The position numbers and the translations under genes are program-made. The notes beneath the pieces are model-generated. The model was given only the letters and a program-made list of their open reading frames with translations. It was not told where the DNA came from and did not search any database. DNA of 64,000 nt from Larix kaempferi (Eukaryota > Streptophyta > Pinopsida > Pinales > Pinaceae): the NCBI GenBank assembly GCA_027924585.1, contig BSBM01000361.1, forward strand, positions 64,385,501-64,449,500. The letters are read 5' to 3'. Of this stretch, positions 34,548-47,063 are shown piece after piece. How positions within the stretch are numbered: the stretch's first letter is position 1; each line of letters opens with the position of its first letter.

Positions 34548-35059
34548 GACTTCTTCCCAGCACTGGGAAGGTATGTCTAATGGTTGTAGAAGTCATGGGG
34601 TCTTAACTGTTTCACCTTATTCTGTTGGAAAACCAAGAATTCAACCACGAACCTTTGAACATCAGATTTAAGACCTTCCCCAAAAAATTCCTTCTTGATC
34701 CTGTGGTAAGTTTTCAGGAATCCCGAGTGCCCACCTATAGGAGAGGCGTGTAATTCTGAAAGGACCTTTTGCTTGAGTTGAGATTTTTTGCATAAATATA
34801 AGCGATCCTTATACCATAGTGAATCATTTTTCCACACAAAAGTATCTGATACACTGGGATCATTCTGTACCTTTTGAATGAGCGTCCACATAGATAGGTC
34901 TTTTTTCCATTCTTCCCTTGCTGCTACTATCCAATCTGGTTGTATAATGGAAATGGAACAAAGTAATGCCCCAACATCTTCATCTTTTCCGGAGAATGCA
35001 TCTTCCACCACATTATGTTTCACCTTTCTATAGATGATTTCAAATTCATATCCCAACAT
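34548..35059 (-). pseudogene. Gypsy RNase H end and integrase N-terminal half
   Basis: The frame starts with the RNase H tail YEFEIIYRKVKHNVVEDAFS. It continues through the integrase zinc-binding helix region (SELHASPIGGHSGFLKTYHRIK; the H-H pair is visible but the usual C-x2-C reads FLVFQQ, its cysteines lost) to LLQPLDIPSQCWEEV in another frame, where the copia LTR begins. The other half resumes at about 21840. Confidence 0.85.
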
Positions 35060-35305
35060 CTTGGTTACCCACTTTTGTTGCTCTTATGAAGATAGTCTCC
35101 GTTCCAAGAAGTATTTAAGACTATCATGATATGTTTTGACCTTGAAGTGCCTGCCTATTAGATAAATAAATCATTTCTTAAGAGCATGTAGTATTGCCAA
35201 CATTTCCTTCTCATAAATGGGCTTTTGTAAGTTCTTTCCCTTGATTGGATGACTTGTGAAAGCAAGTGAGTGTCCTTCTCTCATTAGAACAACGCCAATG
35301 CCGTT

Positions 35306-36814
35306 TCATGAAGCATCACATTCCACAATAAAGGTTTTTGTGAAGTCTGGTGTGGCCAATATAGGAGTTGTGCACATTGCATGTTTAAGTTGTTCAAAAT
35401 CTTGAGTTGCCTTTGGAGTCCAAGAAAATGCATCTTTCTTCAATAATGTTGTTAGAGGCACTGCTATTCTTCCATAATTTCGAACAAACTTGCGGCAGTA
35501 CCTTGTCAAACCTAAGAATCCTCGAATATTCTTCAGGTTTTTTGGAATCGGCTAGTCTATCATGGCTTTAATTTTGTTAGGTTCTACCTTGACACCTTCA
35601 TGAGATACAATATGACCCAAATATTGTACCTCCTTCACCCCAAAGAAACATTTGGAAGGTTTTACATATAGTTGTTGCTCCTGTAGTAGTTGTAGTACCC
35701 TGTCAACATGTTCAACATGTTCTTCCCAACACTTGCTATAGATTAGTATATCATCAAAGAATACTAGCACAATTTTTCTAAGAAAAGGCTTGAAAATGGA
35801 ATTCATCAAACCTTGAAATGTGGAAGGTGCATTCGTGAGACCAAATGGCATGACTAGAAATTCATAATGACCTTCATGAGTTCTAAATGCTATTTTTGGG
35901 ATGTCTTCATCTTTCATTCTAATTTGATGATACCCAGAACGAAGATCCAACTTTGTGAATAAAATCTCTCCATGTAATTCATCTAGCGATTCATCAATGA
36001 CATGAATGGGAAACTTATATTTAATGGTGATCTTGTTGAGCAACCTATAATATGGAAACATATGCCATGATCCATCCAGCTTGTGTACCATTACCGCTGG
36101 TGCAAAGTAATAACTTTGGCTAGGCCTAATTATGCCAGCCTCTAACATTTCTCCAACCATATGCTCAATTTCACTCTTCTGTCCATAGGGGTATCTGTAA
36201 GGTATGATGTTAGGAGGAACACTTCCCAGTATTAAGTGAATAGCATGATCAAAATCTCGGACAAGTGGAAGACCTTTCAGAATATCTTCAAATACCTTGG
36301 AATGATTATTAATGACCCTTTGGGGATTTGGGGAAATAGGAGTCTTAGATGTTTGAACATCTAATGAGCATAATTGTGCAATTACACCTTGATTTCCCTT
36401 TTTCATCAATTTTTCCATACCATTAGAGCTTATCGCCTTGCTTGGTTTCCCTGTGATACCCTGTAATTCATATTCCTTTCCTTCCCATAAAAATTTCATG
36501 AAAAGCTTCTGAAAATTAAAAGCCATAGTTCCCAAAGATTGTAACCATTGAACTCCTAAGACAACATCAACACCACCCATTGGAATGTCAATCATTGGAC
36601 TATTCAATACATATTATACCATAGTAAGATTTGTATTATGGCATTTCCCTGAGCAGTTGATAGTTCTTCCATCTGCAATCATTACTTGAAACTCTGGTGC
36701 TGGATATACAAAGCAATTGAGAGATTTTGTTAATTTATAGTGAATGAAATTATGAGTACTACCAGAATCAATCAACACTGTTACCTTTTTCTTTTTGATA
36801 AATCCTTCGATCAT
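35306..36814 (-). pseudogene. Gypsy protease, reverse transcriptase and RNase H
   Basis: On the minus strand the protease motif VLIDSGSTHNFIH lies at the start (36814-36614). RT follows (36607-35552) with LDLRSGYHQIRM, FGLTNAPSTFQ, VFFDDILIYS (the catalytic DD pair) and YLGHIVSHEGV. RNase H begins in the next frame ([10 protein letters not shown]-like, reading TFIVECDAS) at 35509-35306. Single stops separate protease from RT and RT from RNase H. The catalytic residues are intact, so decay is recent enough to leave the motifs readable. Confidence 0.92.
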
Positions 36815-36820
36815 GAGAGT

Positions 36821-38030
36821 TTAAGGAGTGCTAATTCCAGCCAATGCATGACATGATATGGTGGGAGTAATCTCTTCTGAAGTAGTATCTTCTATTTCTT
36901 CATCTAGAGATGGTTCTTGTTCTTTTGGTTCTTCCTCTTCACATTCTATGTAAAATAATTTCTTCTCACCACACTTATGTCCCTTACTATACTTGTTGTC
37001 ACAATTAAAGCATATGCCTTTTGCTCTTCTTTCCTCTATTTGTTGAGGTGTCAACCTTTGAGGTGGTTTAGAAGAAGTAACAATATTCTCTTGGTATGTG
37101 TTGGAGGTGCTCTTTCTAGTAGCCATCGCCATATTTTTACTTTCAACCTTCCTTGCCATCATGAAGGCCTTCTCCAAGGATGGTGGTTCAAAGAGACACA
37201 CCTCATGTTGAATGTTATCCTTCAAGGTTCCAATGAAGAGATCCAACAGATTATCTTCTGAAATGTTCTTCACTCTAAGACTTAGCTTCTGAAACTGTTT
37301 GATGTGCTCTGCAACTAGACCTTTTTGCTTGAGATTGATTAATTGGCTAAAGAAGGTATTGGTATTAATATCCCCATAATGTGCAATCAATTCTTCGGTG
37401 AATATAGAACAAGATATAATAGAGTCCTTTTTATGGTCACAAAGCCATTGGTACCATACAAATTGATCAGGCTCTAAATATAATGATGCAATAGTTACCT
37501 TTTGCAAAGTTGGAACCTGGTGTAGATCAAAGAATTGCTCCATTTGGAATATCCATGTTATTGGATCATTGCCATCAAACTTTCTCATGTCAATCTTGGG
37601 TACCCCTTGGTGACCATCCCTAATGACTTTCATTACCAGAATCATTTCCTCTTGGAATATTCTTATTCATGGAAGGTTTCTCAACATGAGAATTATCTTT
37701 ATCCTCTTGAGTATCTTGTAACACATCATCACCTGTAGGAAGAGTATCCCTTGAATTTTGTATGAGATTAACAATATTTGTCATATTCCCCATCAAATTC
37801 TCCTCTAGATTGAGTAAATAAATTGTTATCACCGAACCTTTCATATTTTCCTCCATTTTATTCAAGTTCTCCTCTAAATTATCCAAATCAACTTTTTTCA
37901 CAGACCCTTTAATCATATCTTCCAACTGGGACAATCAGAAAGAGAGGTCTTTCCTTTCATCATACATTGAGGATGGATCCTCTGGTGGTTTGGATGGAGT
38001 GTGAGTCTTTAGAATTCCTTTTGGTGGCAT
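36821..38030 (-). pseudogene. Gypsy Gag
   Basis: A start at 38030 (MPPKGILKTHTPSKPPEDP) is followed by a stop near 37936. The frame then continues as SQLEDMIKGSVKK and, after a frameshift near 37620-37645, as the capsid region (KFDGNDPITWIFQMEQFF). A CCHC knuckle reading CFNCDNKYSKGHKC is near 37005. An acidic tail precedes a TAA just before the protease. Confidence 0.88.
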
Positions 38031-38700
38031 TTTGAACAATATAAATAGATACCACACCTTAGGTGTCACCACAATTAGATCCTTCTAATCAAAGTTAATC
38101 AAAATTAAAAATGGCTTACCTTTTCAAACCCTGATTGGAAGACAGTATTAACGTCGGCTTGAAACTGATATAAATTTTAAAATTATGCTCCTTTGGGTCT
38201 AAAGATTCGTACTGTTGTATCCTGATGCATCCTCTTTCCAATTCCATAGGCCTTACCTAATTTGTATTTACCAATAAGAAGTTATTGTGAATCTCCCAAC
38301 GCCTCTTATTTTTTATCTTTCCATAATAACGAACTTGTACTGTATGCCACGTGTCCAATATTTTGTATCTGAGGTTGAAAACCCTACCAAAGATACCGTG
38401 GTCCGTTTTATTTCATTTTCAATATGTCTCACTTAATTTGCATCTTTCATTCCCCAGATATGACCTTTTTTCTCAGAACACCTATTTTAGACTAGTTTTT
38501 GGACTAGTCAGAAGCCCTAGATTCTAGAGCGAATATATTTGAACTTGTAATGTCTAGAGATCTGAAACTTTGACCATAGTTAGTTCAGCCATTTTTTCTA
38601 GATGGGTTTTAAGTCTCTCTCTTTGAACCCTTGTAGAAATTTTTTTATAGCGAAAAATGACAAGATGACTAATTTTGAAGAAACCAATCTCGAGGAAAGG

Positions 38701-38712
38701 GCTCTGATACCA
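38701..38712 (-). other. Primer binding site of the gypsy element
   Basis: The minus strand reads TGGTATCAGAGC, two bases after the 5' LTR end. It matches tRNA-iMet. Confidence 0.9.
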
Positions 38713-38714
38713 AA

Positions 38715-39066
38715 TGTTATGCAACAAATTTCCAAAAAGAGTATGGAAATAGAAAAAATAGATCTGAAAGAGTACTCCACAAATTGATTGAAGAAAATAT
38801 CTGAATAACAAGCCTCTTCGAGGGGGAAACCTCCTTATACAATATAGTAAGTACACAAGACAAGACAAGACATGATAACCCAAATGAAAGGTCTCATTCC
38901 TATATATATGAGACTAAGCGGTATAATACCAACTAATTGAACCAAGCCAACATAACTAATATAACCATACTAATGACAATTATCACTAATGGACCAAAGC
39001 CAACATAAAAATTAATGTAATGAACCCCAATATATGGGGAAATGTTCCCATATTTAGGGTTTAACA
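38715..39066 (-). repeat. 5' LTR of the gypsy chromovirus
   Basis: Same ends as the left LTR (TGTTATGCAAC, GGTTTAACA). A TATA-like CTATATATATG occurs near 38900. Confidence 0.9.
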
Positions 39067-39109
39067 ACAAGGTTGTTCCTTGTGTTAAAGTTAGTGCAGT
39101 TGCGAGACC

Positions 39110-39622
39110 CATTCTCAGAGAGGATGGTACCCTAGTCAGTTAACTAGGGTTCCTGGACAGTTCACTAGGAAGAGTAAAGAGTAAGTCCTTAGAAGGTACC
39201 CTGGGGTCCTCAACTGTCTCCTTGGGTTCTTGGTTGGGGACCAAGCAGGTTGATGCCATGGAAAAGTCCCTAGCATGTGGCTAGGGCCCCTATTTGTCTC
39301 TAGGGTATTTTGATTTGGTACCAGACAGGTTCTTAGTCATGAGGACTAAGCATATCTTGTAGGTTGAGACAGAGACCTCCTAGTCTGGGACTAGGTAGAT
39401 TCTTGGTCACGAGGACCAAGTAGATCCTGCATGTGGTTGATCAATGTTTAGTTTGGCTGGACTGAAAGCTCAGCCTGGGGTTGAGGACCATTATCCGAGA
39501 GAATGGAGGACCTGGTCAAGGACCAGGGGGTTGATCAACATGATTCAATTTGGGATTGAAGCTCAGCTTAGGGCTAAGATCCATTCTTTAAGAATGGAGG
39601 ATCTTGGTCAGTTAACCAAGAT
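39110..39622. repeat. Hairpin-rich tandem array with compensating stems
   Basis: At least eight short hairpins: arms 39129-39136/39143-39150, 39229-39234/39240-39245, 39268-39274/39280-39286, 39332-39338/39344-39350, 39379-39385/39389-39395, 39402-39408/39414-39420, 39511-39517/39521-39527 and 39601-39608/39615-39622. Stem sequences differ (CTTAGTC, CCTAGTC, CTTGGTC, CCTGGTC) yet each has its own exact complement. A second hairpin, CCATTCTT/AAGAATGG (39581-39597), recurs in weaker form at about 39115 and 39490. Two units of about 95 bp starting GGTTGATCAA (near 39436 and 39530) show the array is tandem. It lies just right of the gypsy element. Its host element is unknown. Confidence 0.8.
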
Positions 39623-39846
39623 GATGATGTGTGATGTCGTATTCTCCTAGGTATTCGAGATGGTTGAACTAGATGGTATTCTCAAGGGACTTGACACCCC
39701 TTGATGGAGTCACTAGAATTCAACCTATGGAGCAATCTAGAGGACCACATGATTACATCATCTAGTGTGGACCTTCCTTATACAGTGATGATGAAATTTC
39801 AGGTAGTGTATGGAACACTTGTACATTTGAGAGAGAGATGATTAGA

Positions 39847-41460
39847 TGTTGTAACCCCACCCCACCTTGTGTCTTCCCACCTTGTTTTTCTTGGTCTTTT
39901 GGTTAGAAGGTTTAGTACCTTGTCTTGTTCACCACCTTAACTTGTTTAGAAGGGTTATCTACCCACCTTGAGATGTTTTGATATGTAGCACCTTGATGTT
40001 TTAGTCTCATGGGAATTATGGTTGATTTCCCAGTGGCCCACCTTTGTGATATACCTTTTGGTCCTAGGGGTTGTGGGTCATGCACCTTTCTTTGTTTTAT
40101 GATTTTGATTTGTACCATCTTGTTGGTCCTTGTACCCTCACCTAATTAATTATATTTGTGATGACTTGACCCTAGCATCCACCTAAGACACCTTAATTAT
40201 ATTTTTAAGTTGTTTTATTATTTTTATATGTTGGTACTTACTTTATTTAATGGAACCCTTACTTGATTAAAGAATTATTTAATGACCTTTCTAGAAGTCA
40301 TTAAAGATCTATATAATGAAGTCTATTTTCTCATTTTTGAAATCATCTTATCATCCTATCTCAGCTCTGACTTCTTGGACTGGTTAACGTTAAGGGTCTC
40401 TTGCTAGGGTTTGGCCATGAGGTTACTGCTGCCATCTGTTACTGAGTTGTGGCCCTTGAAGATTGTTTTATTAACCAACGAGGAGAGTCGTGACCCTGAA
40501 AAGACCTGTTCAAGCCACCGTGACAACTACTATTCTTTTGTGACCTGGTCGTAAGCTTTTATTGGCCATCCTTTGATTGATATAGAGGCTGCCTGCCTTA
40601 GAAAACTGAACCGTGACTCAGTTGAGGTTTTTATGAGGTCCGATCTGCTTCCTATATGTTTGTTAGAGGAGGCCATGAACTGCTTTGGTCCCCATCTGTT
40701 TGCTGAGTACACTTTTGTGAAGGCCACATCCACTGAGGTTCCTTGTATGATCAGTTTGCTGTGTATTATGAAGGTCGCACCTCATGCATATTGAATTATG
40801 GACTGTCTATTGTCCTAAGTGAAAGCTAGCAAACCATGTTACCTCATCTGAGTTTTGAAGTTAATTTTATGGAGGCAGTGACCTCATAAGTTATGTTACA
40901 GGGCTATTGGTTGGTGTGTGTGAGGGTTAATACCCTATGTGGACCATTTGAGACTCTGATCTATATGCCGAGACATTTTTGTTGGGACATTTATGTGGTC
41001 TGATATATATGTTGGGACATTGTTTAAGGTTAGCCTTGGCCGTGGACATACCTATGTGCTAAGACTTACCCTTGATTCAAATATTTTATGTTGAGTTTTA
41101 TTTTTGGTGAGATCTATCTGTTTGAGACTATCTTCAGTCACCTATGATCATATCTGGTGTGCTAAGAGTTGTCTGTGATTAGATATCTTGTGCTTAGACT
41201 TAGTTGAGATCATATCTATTGTGATATTGTTGACCTCTTTTGTATTGAGTCCTGATCGAGACCGTCACTGTGTTTCTGACTACCATTGACTATCACTAAT
41301 GTTGTATAGAACCTATCATCTATCTCTCTTAGGTTTGTACTTACCCTTAGTAAGGGTCAGATTGTTCCTAGTGTTTGACTGGCCTCTGAGAGGCACATTA
41401 TGTTATGGAAGTTAATTCTTCTGAGTATAATATAGGAAGGGTCCCACACTCCAGGTAAGT
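39847..41460 (+). other. Possible LTR-like region, unassigned
   Basis: TGTTGTAACCCC at 39847 looks like a gypsy LTR start and CTATATAATG near 40310 like its TATA box. The T/C-rich body with repeated ACCTTGT and the following text to about 41460 hold no gene. No LTR end, duplication or partner was found, so this is only a suggestion. Confidence 0.25.
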
Positions 41461-41858
41461 ATCCTAACTTGTTCTTTTCTTAATTTATGTTCTTTTTGTA
41501 GTTAGTATGTTGTTAGTTATACTACTACCGGTGATTACATGTTACTGAAGATTTCACTTTAACACATGGACCTACTTGGTAGTGTTAAAGTTGAAAGAGA
41601 TGAAAATTATGTCTTAAATTATACTGTTTAGTTACTGTTGTACTATTCTATTTGTTGCATTTAATTTTTGGCATTAAAGTATGTGAAATTTTGATTTCTC
41701 TGCATCAAACCCTAACCCCAACCAAAATTCAATACCTTGTTCCCTACCCTTTTTGGTATATACATTCAAGTTAGAGGTTTTCTTGGAAGAAGTAGGTTGT
41801 GTCGGCATGACTTTAGTTGGCATGTCATCATCACGTCATCATTCTTCTTTTCTGCTTA

Positions 41859-42560
41859 GATGATATTGTTCTTATGATGAGAAGTCCCTCTGATCTTGAC
41901 AAGCAACTAAAAATTCTTAAGGATTTTTCCTTTAGTACAAGTATAACTGTTAACATTGAAAAACAAAGACTATGATAATCAAATCCAAAATATCACTTAT
42001 GCTAATTTTATGTACAACAATAATAGCTTGGAGGAAGTGACTTCATACAAATATCTCATAATCGATCTCCATCATAGCTTAGTTGGAACTATTGCATTGA
42101 GAAAATGATTAATTGAGGGTGGAAATCTTATTATGGAATTGAAAACACTTGTAAATCAATACACATTTGGATTTGGATAAGGAGAAAATATTCTTTGAGA
42201 CCCTCATAACTCTTATATTATATGGATGTAAAGTTTGCGACTGCAACATCTATAGACAATCATGGAGAAGGACATAGCAATTCCAAAACAGTTTTATAAC
42301 ATATAATCTTGAAATTAAAGACAATACACCTTATCCAATCCCCCTCATAGAAGTGAGTCTCTCCCCCATTGAGAGCATGGCTATGATTAGGTGCCTAATG
42401 TAAAAGATCAACATAACAACATGGGAGATGAGTTTCCCTAAGATTGCTTCGAATACAAATCAAAACCACTCATGGCTTAAGTGAGGTTAACATAAATATG
42501 CCATGTTTTGGTTAAACCACTGCTGAGTCAAGGAAGAGGTCACTATATAGAATAATTGGC
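41859..42560 (+). pseudogene. Non-LTR retrotransposon RT 3' part, degenerate
   Basis: The + strand reads DDIVLMMRSPSDLDKQLKILKDF then ITVNIEK, the RT palm DD and following helix. With frame changes it continues through YLIIDLHH-like text, a LILYGCK stretch, SWRR and a PIPLIEVSLSPIESMAM stretch. This is the C-terminal part of a LINE-type reverse transcriptase with many stops. The clade is not certain; it differs from the L1-type copy at 48211-51440. 5' parts are missing. Confidence 0.6.
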
Positions 42561-44472
42561 TAAATATTAATTTCACTATTGTTACATTTAAAGTTAAGGA
42601 TATTTTTTGTGCAATAAATAAATAGAGGATATGAGAAAATTAAGGTACCATAGACACAACAACCCTTTTTAAACTCAATTTGAAATAACACTAAGAAAAA
42701 TGACTTAATAAAACAAACACCACAATATAATCTTCCTTTATAGCATCTAATTAAATTATTTCACTAATACTTGTACTCATACATTCTCTGCTTCATTTTA
42801 ATTTGTTTTTCTAATTCAATGCTTAGAACACTTAGTTTCTACTAACCACTCTTCTTCTTATTGCACTCTTCTTACAATAATCACATTTTTATCGACATAA
42901 TTAAAGGTCCCCCATTCCAAGGAAAGTGAAGCACATAGTTGTGGAAGCCATGAAACCCTCTCTATAAGGAATAAGGCATTGCCAATAATCACATTTTGTT
43001 TACTACTCCTTCATGCACCATCAATGTGATCTAAACCACAAGTATAATTCTCACACCTCTATCCATAATAATCTAATCGAACCTAATATAAGTGTTCTCA
43101 TCTTAACAGGGCCAATCATGGAGGATGCTCTCACCGAGAGTCTTCAGTCAATGCATACAATTGGTTCCATATCACTTGTGGATGTAACTAAAGGTTGGTT
43201 CTTTTATAGTCTTTTTATTTGCTAAGCTAGACAATTTAGTATATCCTTTAATATTTCATGATTTGATCTATATTTAAGTTCACTTTTTTTCAACCACTAG
43301 ACAAGAAATTAGATTCAAAAAGAAACTGCAAAGTCTTATAGTTAGATTTTGAACCACTGTCTCTTGCAGGAAAAAACATATAGCTAGCCAATATCCAATG
43401 CCATCCAAGGTCATTAAAAAAGAGAAAGAAGCATGAGAAAATGCAATATATACAACAAACTTGTAAGATCAATCAACCATGAAAGATGACCTAGCTCAAT
43501 ATTGACACCAATAAGCATAATTGTACTTATTGTCCTGAAAATAGAACCGTGCAATAATGGAGCCACATCAAGAGATCAACCAAAGGCTTCAAAAGATGAA
43601 CCAAATTACATACAACTCAACTGATACCGTGAAAAAGATCTGTTAATGTTGCAAAGAACAAAGACAAAGAACAAACCTGAGATAATAATCAAGAATGTGT
43701 TGTGATCCAAAGAATTGTTCCTCTAAATTGTGCATCATGATGGACATTTAATTCTTGACTTAATACCTTCAGTATTCCTATAAAAACGATAAATGTTCAA
43801 GGACAATTATTCATATTAGCACTCTTAAATATTATCAAAATTTATAGGATTGTCTTTACATTTACATAAATCTAAAAAATGGATAACAATCTCAATGAAA
43901 TAGTGTCCCATATTTTCCACATGAGTGGCATAGATATGATAATTTTGTTACATTGTTCTTACATTCTACACATAACAAATGATACTTTATGAGAATGATG
44001 CATCATCATTAAGTTGCTATTTATTCAATCGAAAAAATAAGATGAAAGAAACTCCATATTTGAAGCAAATAAGAAACAACCATGATCCACTTCATTGTAA
44101 AAAGACTAAACTGCCATTAATGAAAAATAAACATCTTCAAGAACATTAATAACTTCCATGTCAACTAATCACATGTCGTTGTTTTCTTGGCAGTTGGGCA
44201 TATAATGAAATGGTTCATGAGCTTTTCTTGGTTGATATTCTTTAAAACAATATGCTTTATATACTTTTCTTTGAGTATGTAGATAATGAATAGAAGGAAA
44301 TCTCAAAATTTTGGTGCTTTATTTAGTTTTGAAAAGGACTTGCTACAATGTTGCCGAGAATATATCAACATCAATCATGTTGGTTGCTAGTGGGTTTCAC
44401 ATTAGAAGTGCCACTATGAATCATATAGGATCCTACCATTATTTCTTGGTGGAATGAAAGACTTGAGATCCC
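42561..44472. other. AT-rich DNA, nothing recognised
   Basis: No motif on either strand. Open frames (for example 43013-43225) are short and have no support. Confidence 0.5.
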
Positions 44473-45406
44473 ATGGTGGTGAGTAAGTATGATTCAATTG
44501 ATTATGTTACAAATTTATGGGATATGTTTTTTATGGTAATAAAACCATCGTTTGAAAATTTTATCCAAGAAAGTGGGAGCAGTGAAACACCTAGCTCATT
44601 CTTTACTTGTTTTATGGAAATGAGCAACCATTTAAAGCTTGCTTCATTTTTCAAGAGAGAGAAATCACTTGTCCTCAACATTTTGTCAATCCCGTTTATT
44701 AAAAGTGTTTCAAAAGCCATGGTTTTAGCAATTTTGACTCTTGTTGTGAATCTTTTGAATTTGGAGCATGGAAATTATGAAGATCAAGATACTATTATGC
44801 TGCATGGAAGTTTTTTTACCGCATCTTGACATACTTTTCACAAGTAAGTAGAATTTGCTTCAACTTCGTTGGGAGAGTAAGAGGCAAAGCATTACAAGAT
44901 GTAGAAAGCATGCGCTAATTTCTTTCTAAATTGTTAGGCAATATGCAACACATTCAAAAGTAATGAATTGATTTGTTGATTGCATGTTACCATTCCTTGA
45001 TGACTAACAAGACTTCAGAAAGAATAAGCATTTCCTCGAATCACTCTCTCTCCTAAAAGGGATTTTTAAAGTTGACCCTTTCTCCTTAGCCTTCCTTGCA
45101 AAACTTGTAGCTGGTTTGTGATGGTACTCAAGGTATAAGGCCACATATACACCATGAGCAAACTTTAGTCCATGCACTTTTTTGGAGTCTTTTTCCAAAA
45201 CACCAATTCAATTTTACTTTCATGTTTTCAACTGCTTTCACCCTCCAACAACAACCTATCAGAGTATTATTGCACCTTTTCAGGGAAATTGCTCGTTACA
45301 TTACTATAGTAGTTTAGATAGTTTTGGTAGTAGTCTAACCGTTAAGGGGTTTTATCATGTAGTGTTGCAATCTTTCAAAGAATTAGCTACACATTCACAA
45401 CCTTGA
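44473..45406 (+). pseudogene. Coding-like fragment of unknown identity
   Basis: A 118-residue frame (44473-44829) is followed, after stops and frame changes, by further protein-like text on the same strand: a GKALQDVESM stretch near 44885, then LLGNMQHIQK near 44935, CYHSLMTNKTSE near 44990, and a frame at 45182-45406 with FQGNCSLHYYSSLDSFGSSL. The run of amphipathic, balanced composition across frames suggests one decayed coding sequence, perhaps an intronless copy. I do not recognise the family. Confidence 0.3.
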
Positions 45407-45526
45407 AAGCTTGCAAAAGGTTCACTTCTTCAACAAGCGCGTGCAAGGTGTAACTTAGTTTGTTGATCAAATTGGTGTTTTGTTATAGAAAAGGAGCGGG
45501 GATGGATTTGATCAACCAATGTGTGA

Positions 45527-45650
45527 TGCGAATTTATGCCTATTGGCCGTGTGTCTATGATTTAAAGTATATAAGACATTGAATTAGAAGACATTGAGTA
45601 GGTGCGAATTTATGCCTATTGACCGTGTGTCTATGATTTAAAGTATATAA
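45527..45650. repeat. Two direct repeats, 76 bp period
   Basis: TGCGAATTTATGCCTATTGG and the following TGTCTATGATTTAAAGTATATAA stretch occur at about 45527-45575 and 45603-45651 with one or two changes. Confidence 0.85.
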
Positions 45651-46119
45651 CATAAATTCGTATACGTTACACTTTAATTATTATTACATTGATTCAAAAT
45701 GTCTTTAGAAATTAATTTTTCATGTCTCATTATTTCGAGGGAAAAGTTGTTTTTAAACTATATTGGAAATAATATTTTTATCTGTTTTATATTAGGAATC
45801 ATACGGTTTGGTAGTGTAAGGCCAGCCGAGCCCCGTTATGATCACTGGAAATGTAAAAGCATTCATGACATTAAATAAGCTCCTTCAATGTTTCGGCAAA
45901 TGAATGTATGAGGGAAGTATATACACTAAGGAGATTAATTACTAAGATTTTGATTTACAATAGTAATATAAACATGATGAATTTCCAGTGGCATGGGTCA
46001 CAAATAGGTGACGAATAGAATCAATTAATTGTACTCACATGGAGATGGAGATTTAGATATCGATATTAACATTACTGCTAATATGATTCTAATGTGATTC
46101 ACGTTGTTGCAGGTTAGAT

Positions 46120-46420
46120 ACCATATATATGTATATATATATGATAATATATATAACTAGCATGTATATGTTGTTCGATATATGTGTGAATACATGTAAC
46201 TAATATATATGCCATTTGATATATAAACAATGTGTGTGTTATACAGATCCATTCTCAACATATATGTACATATATACGTGTTAATATATAGAGCAGTATA
46301 TATATTTACATATACATTAATTCTTATATGTGCCAATATATATAACTAACTTGTATATACCGTTTGATATATGTGTCAAAACATATAACCAATATATATA
46401 TATATACTATTTGATTGCAT
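46120..46420. repeat. TA-rich microsatellite cluster
   Basis: Dense runs of ATATATAT interleaved with ATGTGTG-like units. Likely expanded by slippage. Confidence 0.85.
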
Positions 46421-46786
46421 CCATAGTAGCAAGGTGTTTTACAGTTTAGTATGAGGGAGATCATGTTGTAACATCTAACGTTATGCAACATGCCGTTCTC
46501 ATAAAAAAAATGCAAATGATGTCGACTTAAACATAAAAATTAATTATATTGATTTCATTTTAAACTTAGATATATCAAGAACATGATCAAAGACCTTGAG
46601 GTATATTTTTCTTAATGTGTACAAAATTTAAGTTTAAAAAAATTTACACCTCAAGAAATTGGATCCTTCTGGATGCTTACTAGGTTCACCAATGTGTGTG
46701 TGCGTGTGTGTTCCATATTATTGCGCCGCGCTCTACAACCTAGTATGAGGGATATCTTGTGAGTCGAGTGTTTGTCGAGCAACAAC

Positions 46787-47063
46787 ATAATACAAAGTAA
46801 ACAAAAAAGAATAATACAAAGTAAAAAGTAAATATGAGACTTAAACTAGAGACTTTAGAGCTTAGGATTAGGTGATAAATATTATGTCTGTCATAAGCAA
46901 AAAAGAATAATACAAAGTAAAAAGTAAATATGAGACTTAAACTAGAGACTTTACTTTTTACTTCTAATACAAAGTAAAAAGTAAATATGAGATTTTAGAG
47001 TGTTTGTCTAGTTTGTCGAGTAACAAAATAATACAAAGTAAACAAAAAAGAATAATACAAAGA
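46787..47063. repeat. Direct-repeat cluster around AATAATACAAAGTAAA
   Basis: AATAATACAAAGTAAA units, often followed by AAGTAAATATGAGACTTAAA, recur at least five times with variable gaps. There is no coding content. The rest of 45407-48200 shows nothing further. Confidence 0.75.

Larger units (their letters stand above)
20570..39066 (-). mobile_element. Ty3/gypsy chromovirus, host of nested insertions, TSD ACAAG
   Basis: Two 352 bp LTRs (20570-20921 and 38715-39066), differing at roughly one base in ten by eye, are flanked by ACAAG at 20565-20569 and 39067-39071. A tRNA-iMet primer site follows the right-hand (5') LTR and a purine tract precedes the left-hand (3') LTR. Gag, protease, RT, RNase H and integrase with a chromodomain occur in that order on the minus strand. 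Without the insert at about 21840-34547 the element is about 5.8 kb. Short LTRs, size and chromodomain suggest a Reina-like lineage (inference). Stops in gag-pol and the split integrase make it defective. Confidence 0.92.

Noticed and set aside
39847-41460. Complete solo LTR
   Set aside because: A plausible start and TATA box exist, but no LTR end or flanking duplication could be found, so it is listed only as possible.
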